A DNA stretch of 64,000 nt from Adineta vaga. Taxonomy: Eukaryota > Rotifera. Positions 38,061 through 50,091 of the stretch are shown piece after piece. Each line of letters begins with the position of its first letter. Within the stretch, counting starts at the first letter, position 1. Where the stretch lies: NCBI GenBank assembly GCA_021613535.1, contig CP075495.1:7874001-7938000 (forward strand), written 5' to 3'. Under the pieces are notes generated by a model. That model was not told where the DNA came from and ran no database searches. It saw only the letters and a program-made list of their open reading frames with translations. A program made the position numbers and the translations under genes.

Positions 38061-40085
38061 GTTGATAAACGCTCTCACTACCATTCCGCTTATCAAATTA
38101 AGGCAAATAAAATCGAAAAAGGGTACAAAAAAATACAGAAAAGTGAAGTTCTTACATAAAAACTACGTCAAACTAAGAACACTATGTCCTACTTTAGTTT
38201 TATTCAACAATGGTTGGCTTCGACGCCAGGAATAAGAGTTCCATTAATTCTCTCTACATATGTGGAGTATGTAACTTCATTTTACGGGAGCCTTTTCAGC
38301 TCAAATGTGGTCATCGTCAGTGCAAAACCTGTATCGAAGATACTGAAGGGTATACTTATTATCAAACAGCCGATTAGACTATTTAACACTTCTTTTCCTC
38401 TTCATTTAGGGATGTTCTCAAATGTTCAGAATGCCAAGAAGAATCATCGAAAACTGAGGTTGCCATTTCAAACATGTTTCTTCTTCTATGAAATTGTCAT
38501 TCTTTTCTTTTTCACTATTCAGATAATGCCAGATCGTGGTTTTAGAAATGATATGAAAACTCTACCAATTGTTTGTTCACTATGTGAGTGGAATGGCTTA
38601 TTCAAAGACTATGAGGTAACTTTGGAATACACATTCACTGATATTCTTACCATTGATCGACCATATTTATTGCATGAAATTGTGCAGAAGAACTTTATTC
38701 ACATATAAAGCCATCAGCATTTCACTTGTACGTTGTTTTTTGTTCTAGACCCATCTCAATAAAGTACATCCAAATCCTATTTGTGAATTTTGTGGAGAAA
38801 AGTTCACGTCTAATATTCGATTTGATGAACACAAACAAAAGGAATGTCCTAAAATCACAGTGTCTTGTCCACTCAAAGATTATGGATGTTTAGATTCAGT
38901 AAGTTGCAATTATTTATATTAAATAATAACATATGTAAAAGTATCCGAATCTATCCTCAACATCATCTTAATTGCAATGATATGATTGATAGTTTACAAC
39001 GATTTGTTTAGATCTATCGAGTACAACTATCTGAACACTATCTGAGTGATGTTCATCAAAATGCGATCATTAATGTCATTCGACGTTTACCATTTAAATC
39101 ACGCAATGATCAAATACAAAAAACATCAACCACGAACGTTCCTTTAAAGTCTGAAATCCTGAGTTCAACTGTAAGCACACTGGCAACTGAAACTCTCAAT
39201 AGTCAAATGCAAGAAATCTATGAAACAATTAATGTTCTTGCTAGTGGTATTCAAACATTAAATGATGACACACAACGTATTAGTAGTGATTCTGTTCGAT
39301 TACAAACATCCATTGAAACATTAACCCAGGAATTTGCATCCTTGAAGTTGAGTATTCAAGAGCAGAGTGCTTTTCTCGATGGTATCAAGCCAAATCAAGA
39401 AATTCTTCAACAAGAAGTTGCATCAATAAAACAAAAAGTGGATGATACACAATATGTATCATATGATGGAACATTGATCTGGAAGATTACTAGTTTTCAT
39501 GAAAAAATGAGTAAGTTCAGTCTGATGTGTCACCCGTCGAATGTGATCATAAATAGTTGAGAAAAAATAAGAATAAGTCTAAAGAATGATTGATATTTTA
39601 GTGGATGCTCAATCCGAAAGACAAACATCGATCTATTCACCACCATTCTATTCTTCACCGACTGGTTACAAAATGCGTGCTCGATTGTATTTACATGGTG
39701 ATGGTGATGGTGATGGTAATGCACATCGACCTCACATGTCATTGTTTTTTGTTCTTATGCGTGGTCTCAATGATGCAGGGTTGGAATTTCCATTCAACTA
39801 CAAAGTGACATTCTGTTTGTATGATCAAACACCTCAACAAAGACATATCATTGATTCATTTCGACCTGACATCAAATCAAATAGTTTTCAACGACCACGA
39901 TCTGAAATGAATATTGCCAGTGGTATTCCAAAGTTTTGTCCACTGGTAATGATTCAACAAGAAGGCAATCCATACGTTCGTGATGACACAATGTTCATCA
40001 AGGTGATGGTGGATTTTGGTGATATGCCAGAGACATTGTTACCCTATACATTCAGCTTGAATCCAGGATTGCCAATGCATGTTTA
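38061..40085. repeat. Inverted duplicate block B (partner at about 50320-52337)
   Basis: About 2 kb containing TRAF-like copy 2. It matches the reverse complement of the region containing copy 5, including introns. The left boundary is at GTTGATAAACGCTCTCAC, and similarity is lost after the shared NPGLPMH codons of the MATH exon. Confidence 0.88.
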
Positions 40086-40191
40086 TCAAACAAAGGTCAG
40101 AGAACAAATACAACTTCTAGCTGATATAGAGCGTAGACAACAAGAAGTGCTCCGTGAAGGAAAAGCAATTCCCAGGTCAATATGGGCATAA
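38210..40191 (+). CDS. TRAF-like protein, copy 2 (RING, TRAF zinc fingers, coiled coil, MATH)
   Basis: Six exons (38210-38349, 38410-38458, 38523-38615, 38749-38898, 39012-39510, 39602-40191) join in frame to 506 aa. The start is MVGFDARNKSS. RING: YICGVCNF, CGHRQCKTC, KCSEC. Two TRAF-type zinc-finger segments follow (CSLCEWNG...THLNKVHP; CEFCGEKF...HKQKECPKITVSC). A coiled coil spans about residues 200-300 (IYETINVLASGIQTLNDD; LKLSIQEQSAFLDGIKPNQ). Then comes the MATH/TRAF-C domain (YVSYDGTLIWKI, SPPFYSSPTGYKMRARLYLH, MSLFFVLMRG, FNYKVTFCLYDQ, YVRDDTMFIKVMVDF). TRAFs trimerise through the coil and MATH, bind receptor tails and ubiquitinate signalling partners. The tail (QQEVLREGKAIPRSIWA) is unique to this copy. 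Confidence 0.92.
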
Positions 40192-43100
40192 GAAGAAATA
40201 GAACTCTGTTACAAGCGTTTTGTCCATAATACTAAAACAAAATAATTAACAACATTTACGCATTATGTTTCGTTTTTTTTCCAAAAATGTCTAATAGTAT
40301 TGTATGAAAAAAATATTCAAAATTTTTTTTAAATTTGTGATACTGTTTGTATAATAGTCGGTAACTGCATTTTGTGTTCAATTTCGATGCCCTTAGGACT
40401 TCGGTATAATTTGTTTATTCTATCAAAAATGTTCCTATTCTTTCGCTGTATGAAAATATTTTTATTGTAAAACCGGTGTTTCTCTCATGTTTCTGATTTT
40501 ATCGATGGTCCTACAAACGCAACAAAATTAGCTATTCAAAATGATACAGTGCAGCTCTAATCTTTCAAATTAAATTATCCATCATACTACCAAGATGTTG
40601 ATATCACAATTCATTGATAAATATTTTTATTTCCTTATTTTCTAAACATATTTACGTTTTGTGTTTTTTGTGTATTTCTTGCTTTAATAATGAGTTAATT
40701 ATTCTATAATAATGCACATGCATTATGTGTATCTAAAAAAGTTCACTGACTATCTGAAGATATTAAAACTATTTTGAATAAAGTAAAGATTTGCAAACAA
40801 ATCATTGAAAATGAGTTGATTTATTTTTTCTTTAAAACTCATCTCAGTTTTTAAAATGCAGAATATTAAAATGAGAAGTGTAACGATAGAAAACATCAGA
40901 GCAAGTACACCGAAGTAATACTACGCAATAATCACAGCGCCATACGAATAACAACAACTTGAGTAGATAAGATTTCATTTTGAATTAAGTATTAATTCAT
41001 AAGAAAAATGATGATTATGATGACTATGAAGAAGAACATATTTCCAGAATTTGGGTCTCCATCAATTAATATTTGCATGTTTATTTTGATGCTTTTCGAA
41101 GTTTCATATCAGCAATTAATAGACCGGCATCCTGATCCATTATGCTAATTACAGCACGAACCTTAAAGGCAAAATTTATCTTTTCATGAAAACGAAGGGC
41201 AACATTTTAATGAAATTATACATTCTAATTAAAGAGTCTTTATTGACAATGAACACATTAATTATATAACGTCTGCGTAACAAATGCTACAGATGATGTT
41301 AAAAGATGCCCTACATGTCGGTGTTTTTTTGGTGAAAATATTTTCGTATTTTATATGAGGATAATAAATGATGTACATTTTGAAGTGTTTATTGTCCTTG
41401 CTTTGTTCTCTTTGCAATCTATGTAAATAACTCTCATTTTTATATACTACATAGATTTGACCGACATGCTTTTATTTATCTGAAGCACTCTAAAAAAATA
41501 GAAGTAAATTTTCCTCTAATGTTTGTCATGATCATATAAGATGGTTTATTTCCATCCTAATACTGATGTTATATTGTTTGAAAAATGATAAAATATGACA
41601 TGAATTTAGCTAATCTTAGTCCTTATGATCTGTTGTAACGAAACAAAATTATAATCAGTACGAATGAACATTTTCTCAACTAAAAAGTTAGTAGTCTATC
41701 AGAATATTATACACAATCGATTGTCGACTTACTAGTGTATTCTAAAAACATGATATATTGATAAAATCAATTGAGATTTTCAGATTATGATAGTTTTTTT
41801 AAGAGTACATCTTTACAATCAACTTTTCCTATAGATTAACTGATACTGATTCATCTCATTTGTACGTATTGTTTGTTTTGAACGATTTGTTCTAATTCAT
41901 ATTCAATATTTCATTCACTTTTTCTTTAATTATTATATTTTTCCATTGACATCAGTAGTGGGAAAGTATCCTGTGTAGTCGAAAAGAATGAATGGTATAT
42001 TCCTGTAAGGTATCGATAAAAATACGTAGTATTATATTTCATAATAAAAATGTTAGAGAGGGAAAGAAAGAACAATGATTAATAAGAAGTAAATTACAAA
42101 GAAAATACTTTCTTCTCTTCTTCAAGCAAGAGACATGATATTATAGTAAATGCACGCATATTTCTCATTGATTTTATTTTTTCTACATGCACATAAACAC
42201 TCTCAATCGCGATTTCTCTTGAGTATACGAGCGAAGTCATGTCGAATGAAAAAAAAACGCATGCACATGATTGTCTATATGTCTTAAAGCATTAAGTTTC
42301 GTGTATTTGGACAAAATAGCATACTAATATACTACAGGTGATATAGCTATAATTCTAATTACTCGATACAATCGACAAGAATAACTCTCAATAATTTAGT
42401 TAGGAAAACATCCGATATCATAAAACATATTCTACTAGTTTTTTTAAATCGACTCCAAAGTTCGTTCTTTATTCCATATAATATTCGGATATGAAATAAA
42501 AAAGCTATCGTTGTGATCGATAGATGCATTCAATGTTGTTTGTGATATAAACTTACCGAGTAGTTCAAGAGATGAGTGCAAGTTTTTTGTTCGCAATGCT
42601 ATCAATTGTAAGATTAAAAGCTAATGGGACGAGATTAAGATTCGTGGATCAAAAGTAGTCATATTTTTTTTCTTATAAGAATATATATTTGCTTACTCAG
42701 AGTCGACGTAAATGCACTCAAATAGAGAATGGTGTGATAAATTTGAACACAGTTTGAGAATGAACAGTTATTAGGGAAGAAATGAATTATTCCCATTTAC
42801 GAATATAAGTAAAAGAAATGAGTCAGACACATCCGGAATTATTCTTTATTACAGCAGGGAAAATAGAATGAATCACAGACAAATAACACATCTATAAATA
42901 TAAAAATATTCTCATTGTGGATATATGTTAATACTCTTATAAATTCTTCTGCGTACCATCAATCGAAATAAATTTCAAGTTCCGAAACAACATGTACTCA
43001 AAGTAAGTTTAATTCTGACCTCTTCGTTGCATTAAGTAGATTTTATCGTCTATAATCATTTCAATACATCATATCTTTCTGATGTAATTTAGATATCGAA

Positions 43101-44182
43101 TATTCAAAACATTGTCTAAGAAATTATTCATGAGAATATCACGTGTAATATGAATATTTTTAAAGAAACTACTAATAGCAGAGACATCGACAGGTAATCG
43201 CGAGTGAAACGTCTTTTGTGATTCTCTTGGAACTACTCGGAGAGCATTTTTTTATTTTAACGAATCTTTTCAAATTTCAGGTTGTTCAGCTCGATAGACA
43301 AGATTAAAAACAATAGTTTGACTCTTTTCTCATGCATTCATTCATAGGACTAAGCAAGTAAGTACTTCTATCTCGCTGCATCTATCCTTCAACAAGAAGA
43401 TGTTATTGATGCATTTATTCCATTCCTATTAATCGTTCTCACGATAGCACATGTTCGATGTTTTTTCTTTTCAAACAGACGTGAATATGCAATCATATAT
43501 GTCATTTCGATTATCATGTGTGACTACAATAAAACAGTCAATTTGTTAATTCTCGAGTATTTTCGTATAGGTATTATTACAAAGTTAATTTTCTTATTTC
43601 AACATTTTCATTCAAGAATGTCCGAACTCTTTTTTTTATACTGCAAAAATTATTGTCTAAATGGAAGATTAGTTGTGAAATCGCAGATAATTTAAAACAA
43701 ACACACAATGCAATCGGAATCATAATCATTTCCAAGTAGTTACAAGCGTCTGTGAATATATTGATGACATTGGTGTGATGAAATCATTTTCAAATATTCC
43801 AATTATGATTTTGAAAGAAAATGAATGAGTAATGCAATGAAAAAAACTAATTAGTGAAAATGATCGATTACACCGTTTCACTCATTTCAGGGACTTCTTC
43901 AATCGAACAAATGTATTGCTTACTCATTTTTGCCATAGTAGCATGTGAACATTCATTATGATCAAATATTGATGCAGTGAATATTCATAAAGTTCCAAAT
44001 AATTTTTTCGATCGTTTTATTTCTGAAATTTAATTTGAATATTATATTGTACGCATGAATCATTTTTAAAAAGATGAAAATCCTGCATGTATTCTATACA
44101 TATATATCTATGTACTTCGACTCTGAGTAGATCTATCAACATAGTCTTCGATCCTCATCAATCAAAAGAATTCATCTTGTTT
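40192..44182. other. 4-kb gene-free spacer between blocks B and C
   Basis: No open frame of note on either strand over 3.9 kb, and no transposon, tRNA or rRNA signature seen. It is AT-rich throughout with many stops in all frames. It is about twice as long as the equivalent spacer on the other arm (48.1-50.1 kb). Confidence 0.45.
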
Positions 44183-44940
44183 CATTTTAAGATTTCATAT
44201 ACAATGGTAGGGATCGATGCTCAGAATATCAACACTTTCGACAACAAATTCATTTGTCACATCTGTTCACTCATTCTTCGCCATCCACTACAAATCAACT
44301 CTTGTGGACATCGATTTTGTCAATCTTGTTTACATATCCACAACCAGTACGTATCACTCATCTATACACATTCATCTTCACTTTATCTCTCATCTATCAT
44401 AGAGCACCCATCAACTGTCCACAATGCCAAACACCAACAACTACAAATCAAGTAAATATATCTTTCTCTCTCTCTCTCTCTTTTTTTGCTCGCCACATTC
44501 GTACAACTCATTTAGATCATGATTGATCGTGGTTTCGATCATGACATGCAAGTGTTACCTATCATCTGCTCACTTTGTCAATGGAGAGGTACTCTAAGTA
44601 CCTATCAGGTAATTTCATTGTGACTTATTTTCCATTCTCTCTCTACCATCTGTCACTCAAACTACACAGGATCATCTTCAACAAACTCATCCACATCAAC
44701 AATGCATCCATTGTCATCAGCAGTTCAGTTTATTCGATCAGCTCAATGAACATATATCAACACAATGTCAACAGATCACTTGTGAATGTGTGTTGAAAGA
44801 TTTTGGTTGCCGTCACCAGGTATGAATGTTGAGTTTACAGTATGAGTTGTGAGTGTCTGTTGTATAGATTGTTCGACATGAAATGTTGCATCATTATCGA
44901 AGTGAAGAACACCAACAGTCTGTGATGAACATTGTTGAAC
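44183..44940. repeat. Inverted duplicate block C (partner at about 47362-48118)
   Basis: Near-identity between the plus arm and the reverse complement of the minus arm. It begins at TTTCATTTTAAGATTTCATA, about 20 bp before each start codon, and runs through RING and zinc-finger exons and their introns up to the codons for VMNIVEQIK. It then ends abruptly inside the coiled-coil exon. Confidence 0.88.
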
Positions 44941-45942
44941 AAATAAAATTACAGTTGCGAGAAGGTCAAATGCTACGGAATGAGCGAGACAATGAAGATG
45001 ACGCGAATGCACTAGTAGAATTGGAAGAAACGCTAAATATCCTGGCAAGTGGTGTTAGAGCATTGAGAGAAGAGAGTGCACAACACAACAGTGGAACAGT
45101 TGAACATGAAACTAATACATCAAGTTTAGTGGCAAATATGTCAAAAGTGAGATCGTTGATCGAAGAGCAGAATTCTCTTTTCGAGGGAACGAAGCTAAAT
45201 TGTACGATATTAAAGGAAGCAATAACATCGCTCGAAGAGGGCCTCGATGATTTGCAGCACGTATCATATGATGGCACATATACATGGAAAATCAAAAACG
45301 TTCGAGAAAAAATAAGTAAGTAGAACGATTTTTAATTTCTTGTCTAATACTGATACATGAACGTTCATATGAAAACTGTATTCCTTTTTATATTTTGTAG
45401 ATGACGCTCAATCCGAAAGACAAATGTCGATCTATTCACCACCATTCTATTCTTCACCGACTGGTTATAAGATGCGTGCTCGATTGTATTTACATGGTGA
45501 TGGTAATGCACGTCGCACTCACATGTCATTGTTTTTTGTTCTTATGCGTGGTCCCAATGATGCAGTCTTGAAGTTTCCATTCAACTACAAAGTGACATTC
45601 TGTTTGTATGATCAAACACCTCAACAAAGACATATCATTGATTCATTTCGACCTGACATCAAATCAAATAGTTTTCAACGACCAAGATCTGAAATGAATA
45701 TTGCAAGTGGAATTCCAAAATTTGCACCTGTGTCAGTGATAGAAGCAGAAGATAGTCCATATGTTCGCGACGACACAATGTTCATCAAAGTGATGGTGGA
45801 TTTTAATAATATGGCAAAAAATTTACTGCCCTATGCGCTTAGTCTCAATCCAGGAATACCAGAACGAGCACAGCAAGAAATGATCGAGAAAGAAAGAGAA
45901 AAACGTGCTAGATCAGATAATCTACAACAGCAACAATCGTAA
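44204..45942 (+). CDS. TRAF-like protein, copy 3 (intact)
   Basis: Six exons (44204-44346, 44403-44451, 44516-44608, 44670-44819, 44868-45315, 45401-45942) join in frame to 474 aa; internal exons of 49, 93 and 150 nt are the same sizes as in copies 2 and 5. RING: FICHICSLILRHP, CGHRFCQSC, NCPQC. Zinc fingers: CSLCQWRG and CIHCHQQF. The coiled coil (VRALREESAQHNSGTVEHE, then LIEEQNSLFEGTKLNCTI) is unlike that of copies 1, 2 and 5. From SYDGTYTW onward it is nearly the copy-1 sequence, including the intron, until SGIPKF, where it diverges again (APVSVIEAEDSPY). A mosaic, but open throughout. The TC-rich run at 44462-44487 is in intron 2. Confidence 0.92.
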
Positions 45943-46415
45943 TAATAAACACATAATAAGCAATTTATCGACTTCTACAACTTCCTTGTTTTAATAAACT
46001 TGGGAAAACAATATTTCTCCAACCTGAGCAGATGGTTAAACAAGATGTAAATATATTTAGTCAAGAAATCTTCTAAATCTATTGACATGTATAAGTGTGG
46101 CAGTAAAATGTTTTTTTATACTTTTTGTTCAAAACCGAAATCCAGAAATATATAAAAATAAATTTTGAAATAATACAACAATTTGTTATAAAATCTACAA
46201 AGGGTATAGAATGAACTGATTTTCTTTGAAAAACATTTAGGGTGTGATTGATTGTATCTTTCGCTTTTTTCATGTTTATTGAGAAATAAATGCTTTTCAA
46301 TGCCTTATAAACGCAGTTATAAAATTTTCATCATAGTTTTGAAACTGAAAAAAGAAATTTTTAATTTATATTGTTTATTAAGAGTGCTCAAGAATAGCTC
46401 TTCAAGTGTATTTGT
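45943..46415. other. Centre of the inverted array, between converging copies 3 and 4
   Basis: A 470-bp gap between the two stop codons with no gene and no visible mirror symmetry, so the array is not a simple continuous palindrome. Confidence 0.5.
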
Positions 46416-48096
46416 TCATAACATTTGTTTTTGTATATATCTTGAAATGCCAGGATGGAGACTCACTAACTTTGATAACAATAAGTCCGGCATATCATCA
46501 AAATCCACCATCACTTTAATGAACATTGTGTCATCACGAACGTATGGATTGCCTTCTTGTTGAATCATTGCCAGTGGAAAAAATTTTGGAATACCACTGG
46601 CAATATTCATTTCAGATCTTGGTCGTTGAAAACTATTTGATTTGATGTCAGGTCGAAATGAATCAATGATATGTCTTTGTTGAGGTGTTTGATCATACAA
46701 ACAGAATGTCACTTTGTAGTTGAATGGAAACTTCAAGACTGCATCATTGGGACCACGCATAAGAACAAAAAACAATGACATGTGAGTGCGACGTGCATTA
46801 CCATCACCATGTAAATACAGTCGAGCACGCATCTTATAACCAGTCGGTGAAGAATAGAATGGTGGTGAATAGATCGATGTTTGTCTTTCGGATTGAGCAT
46901 CATCTAAGCATAATATAGAATTCTCATTACGAAAACGAACTATACTAAACATCATTTATACTATAAGTATACCTGAGTTACTTACTCATCTTTTCTCGGA
47001 TGTTTTTGATTTTCCATGTATATGTACCATCGCATGATACAGACTGTGGATCATATATTTTCTCTTCCACTGATATTATATCCTACTTCAAACGTTCCAG
47101 ATTTCCGAAAGAATTTTCCGTTTGCTTGATTTGTTGTTCGATCGATAGTTTGATTTCTGAGACATATTTCAGCAAACTTTGCAATTTAGTGTCTGACTCC
47201 ATTAGTTCATGTTGACACCATCCAATACTTTCGTTTAATACTGCAATATCACTGCTCAAGATATTCAGCATTTCGTAGAACTCTTCCACCGCATTCGTAT
47301 CATCTTCATTGTCTCTTCCATTTCGCCACATTTGAGACTATAGTATCTGTGATTTTATTTGTTCAACAATGTTCATCACAGACTGTTGGTGTTCTTCACT
47401 TCGATAATGATGCAACATTTCATGTCGAACAATCTATACAACAGACACTCACAACTCATACTATAAACTCAACATTCATACCTGGTGACGGCAACCAAAA
47501 TCTTTCAACACACATTCACAAGTGATCTGTTGACATTGTGTTGATATATGTTCATTGAGCTGATCGAATAAACTGAACTGCTGATGACAATGGATGCATT
47601 GTTGATGTGGATGAGTTTGTTGAAGATGATCCTGTGTAGTTCGAGCGAAAGATGGTAGAGAGAGAATGGAAAATAAGTCACAATGAAATTACCTGATAGG
47701 TACTTAGAGTACCTTTCCATTGACAAAGTGAGCAGATGATAGGTAACACTTGCATGTCATGATCGAAACCACGATCAATCATGATCTAAATGAGTTGTAC
47801 GAATGTGGCGAGCAAAAAAAAGAGAGAGAGAGAGAGAGAGATATTTACTTGATTTGTAGTTGTTGGTGTTTGGCATTGTGGACAGTTGATGGGTGCTCTA
47901 TGATAGATGAGAGATAAAGTGAAGATGAATGTGTATAGATGAGTGATACGTACTGGTTGTGGATATGTAAACAAGATTGACAAAATCGATGTCCACAAGA
48001 GTTGATTTGTAGTGGATGGCGAAGAATGAGTGAACAGATGTGACAAATGAATTTGTTGTCGAAAGTGTTGATATTCTGAGCATCGATCCCTACCAT
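46416..48096 (-). pseudogene. TRAF-like copy 4, interrupted by two in-frame TAG codons
   Basis: The minus-strand exons mirror copy 3: RING exon from 48096 (FICHICSLILRHP), RING end, CSLCQWKG and CIHCHQQF zinc fingers, all open with good splice sites. The coiled-coil exon then carries TAG at 47338-47340 and a second TAG at 47083-47085 in the same frame. Between and after them the sequence is still protein-like (NILSSDIAVLNESIGWCQHE; SVSCDGTYTWKIKNIREKM). The MATH exon (46905-46416) is open and near-identical to the other copies, with a private tail (LVSLHPGISRYIQKQML). A full-length product is not expected. A truncated RING/zinc-finger protein or a fragment starting at the in-frame ATG 47331 is possible. 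Confidence 0.82.
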
Positions 48097-48118
48097 TGTA
48101 TATGAAATCTTAAAATGA
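47362..48118. repeat. Inverted duplicate block C' (partner of 44183-44940)
   Basis: Reverse-complement copy of block C carrying the 5' half of TRAF-like copy 4. Differences from C are few, for example CAATGGAAAGG versus CAATGGAGAGG (Lys versus Arg). Confidence 0.88.
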
Positions 48119-50091
48119 AAGGTAGACCATGTTTGATTTCAATGATAGAGTATGTGTTTACAGGTGCTTGTTTATCTGTGTGATGTATTATATTGCTCTG
48201 CATCATAATTGATTCATTCCTTATAGCATGACAAAATTATGTACCCAATGCAGTAGAAGAAATACAGAGTGCGTCAAAGAAAGGGAAAAGATCCCAAGTT
48301 ACTATAGTTGTCATAGAATTGAGTTGTTTTAATGTCGGTAAAAAACTTGAACTTATATAATTGTTGGTGATCAGCGTGTTCACCAAGGAAAAAGACTTAC
48401 GAATAAAATAATTGACACTTATCTGACATTGTTATATTTCAAGGTATTAATGATATGGTGTTTCTATGGTGTCACTGATATATTCAGACCAACAATACAT
48501 TTTAGCTAGTCGGAATCTACCAACTTTATTTTTTTCTGCGTTTCTTTTTGCACTTAAACACCAATGTGTCATTCAGGAATCATGAGGCGTCTAGCAAAGA
48601 AAACTTCTGTGTTTTTACTTACCGATTAGATCAACAAAAGCGTGGGTCTCGTCAACTTTTACGATTGAAATGTGAAGAAAAAATTATGATAAGCAATCGG
48701 TATATATAGAAACAAATATTAATGCTTCGTTGGAAATTCCATCGGTAGGGTTGTACAAGAGAATTAAATCAAAACATTCCAGTGCTTTATCGTTGAAATT
48801 GACTTCTATCTGTCATATAAATTTCAATAATCGATTCATTCCGTTCTTTCATGGATGTATGTTTTGTTTTTTCGATCTTTAAAGTATTTTTTATTTTAGA
48901 ACATGTAAAACTTATTTGAATATCGCTATAATATATAGAAGCTAAAGAAAACGCAACAATGTAACAATAGTTAGCTTATGAACAAAGAGAACGCAGAATA
49001 TAGTTAATAAAATAGTACAACAATTTCAAATAGTTTGTCAACAGAGTAGATTTTTCAAACTTCATTCCAGATCAATCAATATAGTATCATTTATGTGTGA
49101 TTTTCATTGCTCGATAACTTATAGAGAGAGAAAGAGGATTTTTTTTAATTGTTGGAAATTACAAAAAAATTACATCTAACTGATTTATGTTTAAACTGAT
49201 AGTCGAATATATTTATATCATAGAACGTATATTTTCTAATGCTCAATTAGTATTAATAGATGATGAAAAGACATATAATTTTTTAATGAAATCAGTTCGT
49301 ATAACAATATTATTATTAGAAAAACATTTTATGCGGATATTTTATATTCAGTCAGACTTTCCTCAGAAAATTCTATATATAATAGCATTTACTTCTCACA
49401 AAATAAGCTTAGTATCCTAATGAATTAGAATACTAAGCTTATTTTGTGAGAATTAAATAGTGGTGAATGATATATGAAAAATAATCCTCTATATATGTTG
49501 CAAATGTCTTTCTCTGTTTTATCAAACATTAACTTGAACATTTTCCCACTAAGATATGTCATTCTATCGTTATAACGCATGAAATTTATCGGTCTTTTCG
49601 TTAGGTTTTGATGATTTGTTCAAAACTAATTACAAGCGATTTCGAACTCTAACTAAATAAAATTGAATACATTTTCAAAGTTTAATTTTTTCATTTTTGT
49701 TCGCTACTATCTGACAGAATGAATTAATATTAAAAATGGAATATTGGTAGACAGCTTCCTCTGAAGTTTTACGGTTTCATCAGGGTATCTAACAAACATT
49801 TTTATCGAACAATTACAGCCATTGAAGTTTTGTCTACAACTATCGTTTTTATTAACTAAGTATATGTTAGAGTTATGGTAGACGAACTGAGGAAAACATT
49901 TACAACATATATCGAGAACTAATCTACATATATCATTCACTAAACTAACCAAGTTTATACAGAAATATATCTGAAAGAGAAATAGTTCAATCTCAGCAAA
50001 TAAATTATCAGACGTTTTGAAAATGCACATAATTACTATTTTATGATACGACTTCTGGAAGAAAGTTAAAGAGTTTCTCACATAAGTGTTG
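48119..50091. other. Spacer between C' and B', with one strong hairpin
   Basis: No gene is supported. A 77-codon frame at 49187-49420 runs into the hairpin at 49393 and is AT-rich without motifs. The rest is AT-rich unique-looking DNA, unlike the B-C spacer on the other arm as far as I can see. Confidence 0.4.
49393..49452. repeat. 60-nt near-perfect palindrome (hairpin)
   Basis: Arms TTCTCACAAAATAAGCTTAG(TAT) at 49393-49415 and the exact reverse complement at 49430-49452 give 23 paired bases. After one C/A mismatch, five further pairs (CTAAT/ATTAG) close on a 2-nt GA loop. Flanking bases do not extend the symmetry. Confidence 0.95.

Noticed and set aside
38184-38708. 174-codon frame over TRAF-like copy 2 exons (also mirrored at 51689-52213)
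   Set aside because: It is the wrong frame of the RING and zinc-finger exons; the true frame begins at ATG 38210 and needs splicing.
40192-44182. Possible transposon filling the long B-C spacer
   Set aside because: No reverse transcriptase, integrase or transposase-like frame, and no terminal repeats could be seen.
49187-49420. 77-codon plus-strand frame
   Set aside because: AT-rich, no domain, and its end lies in the 49393 hairpin.
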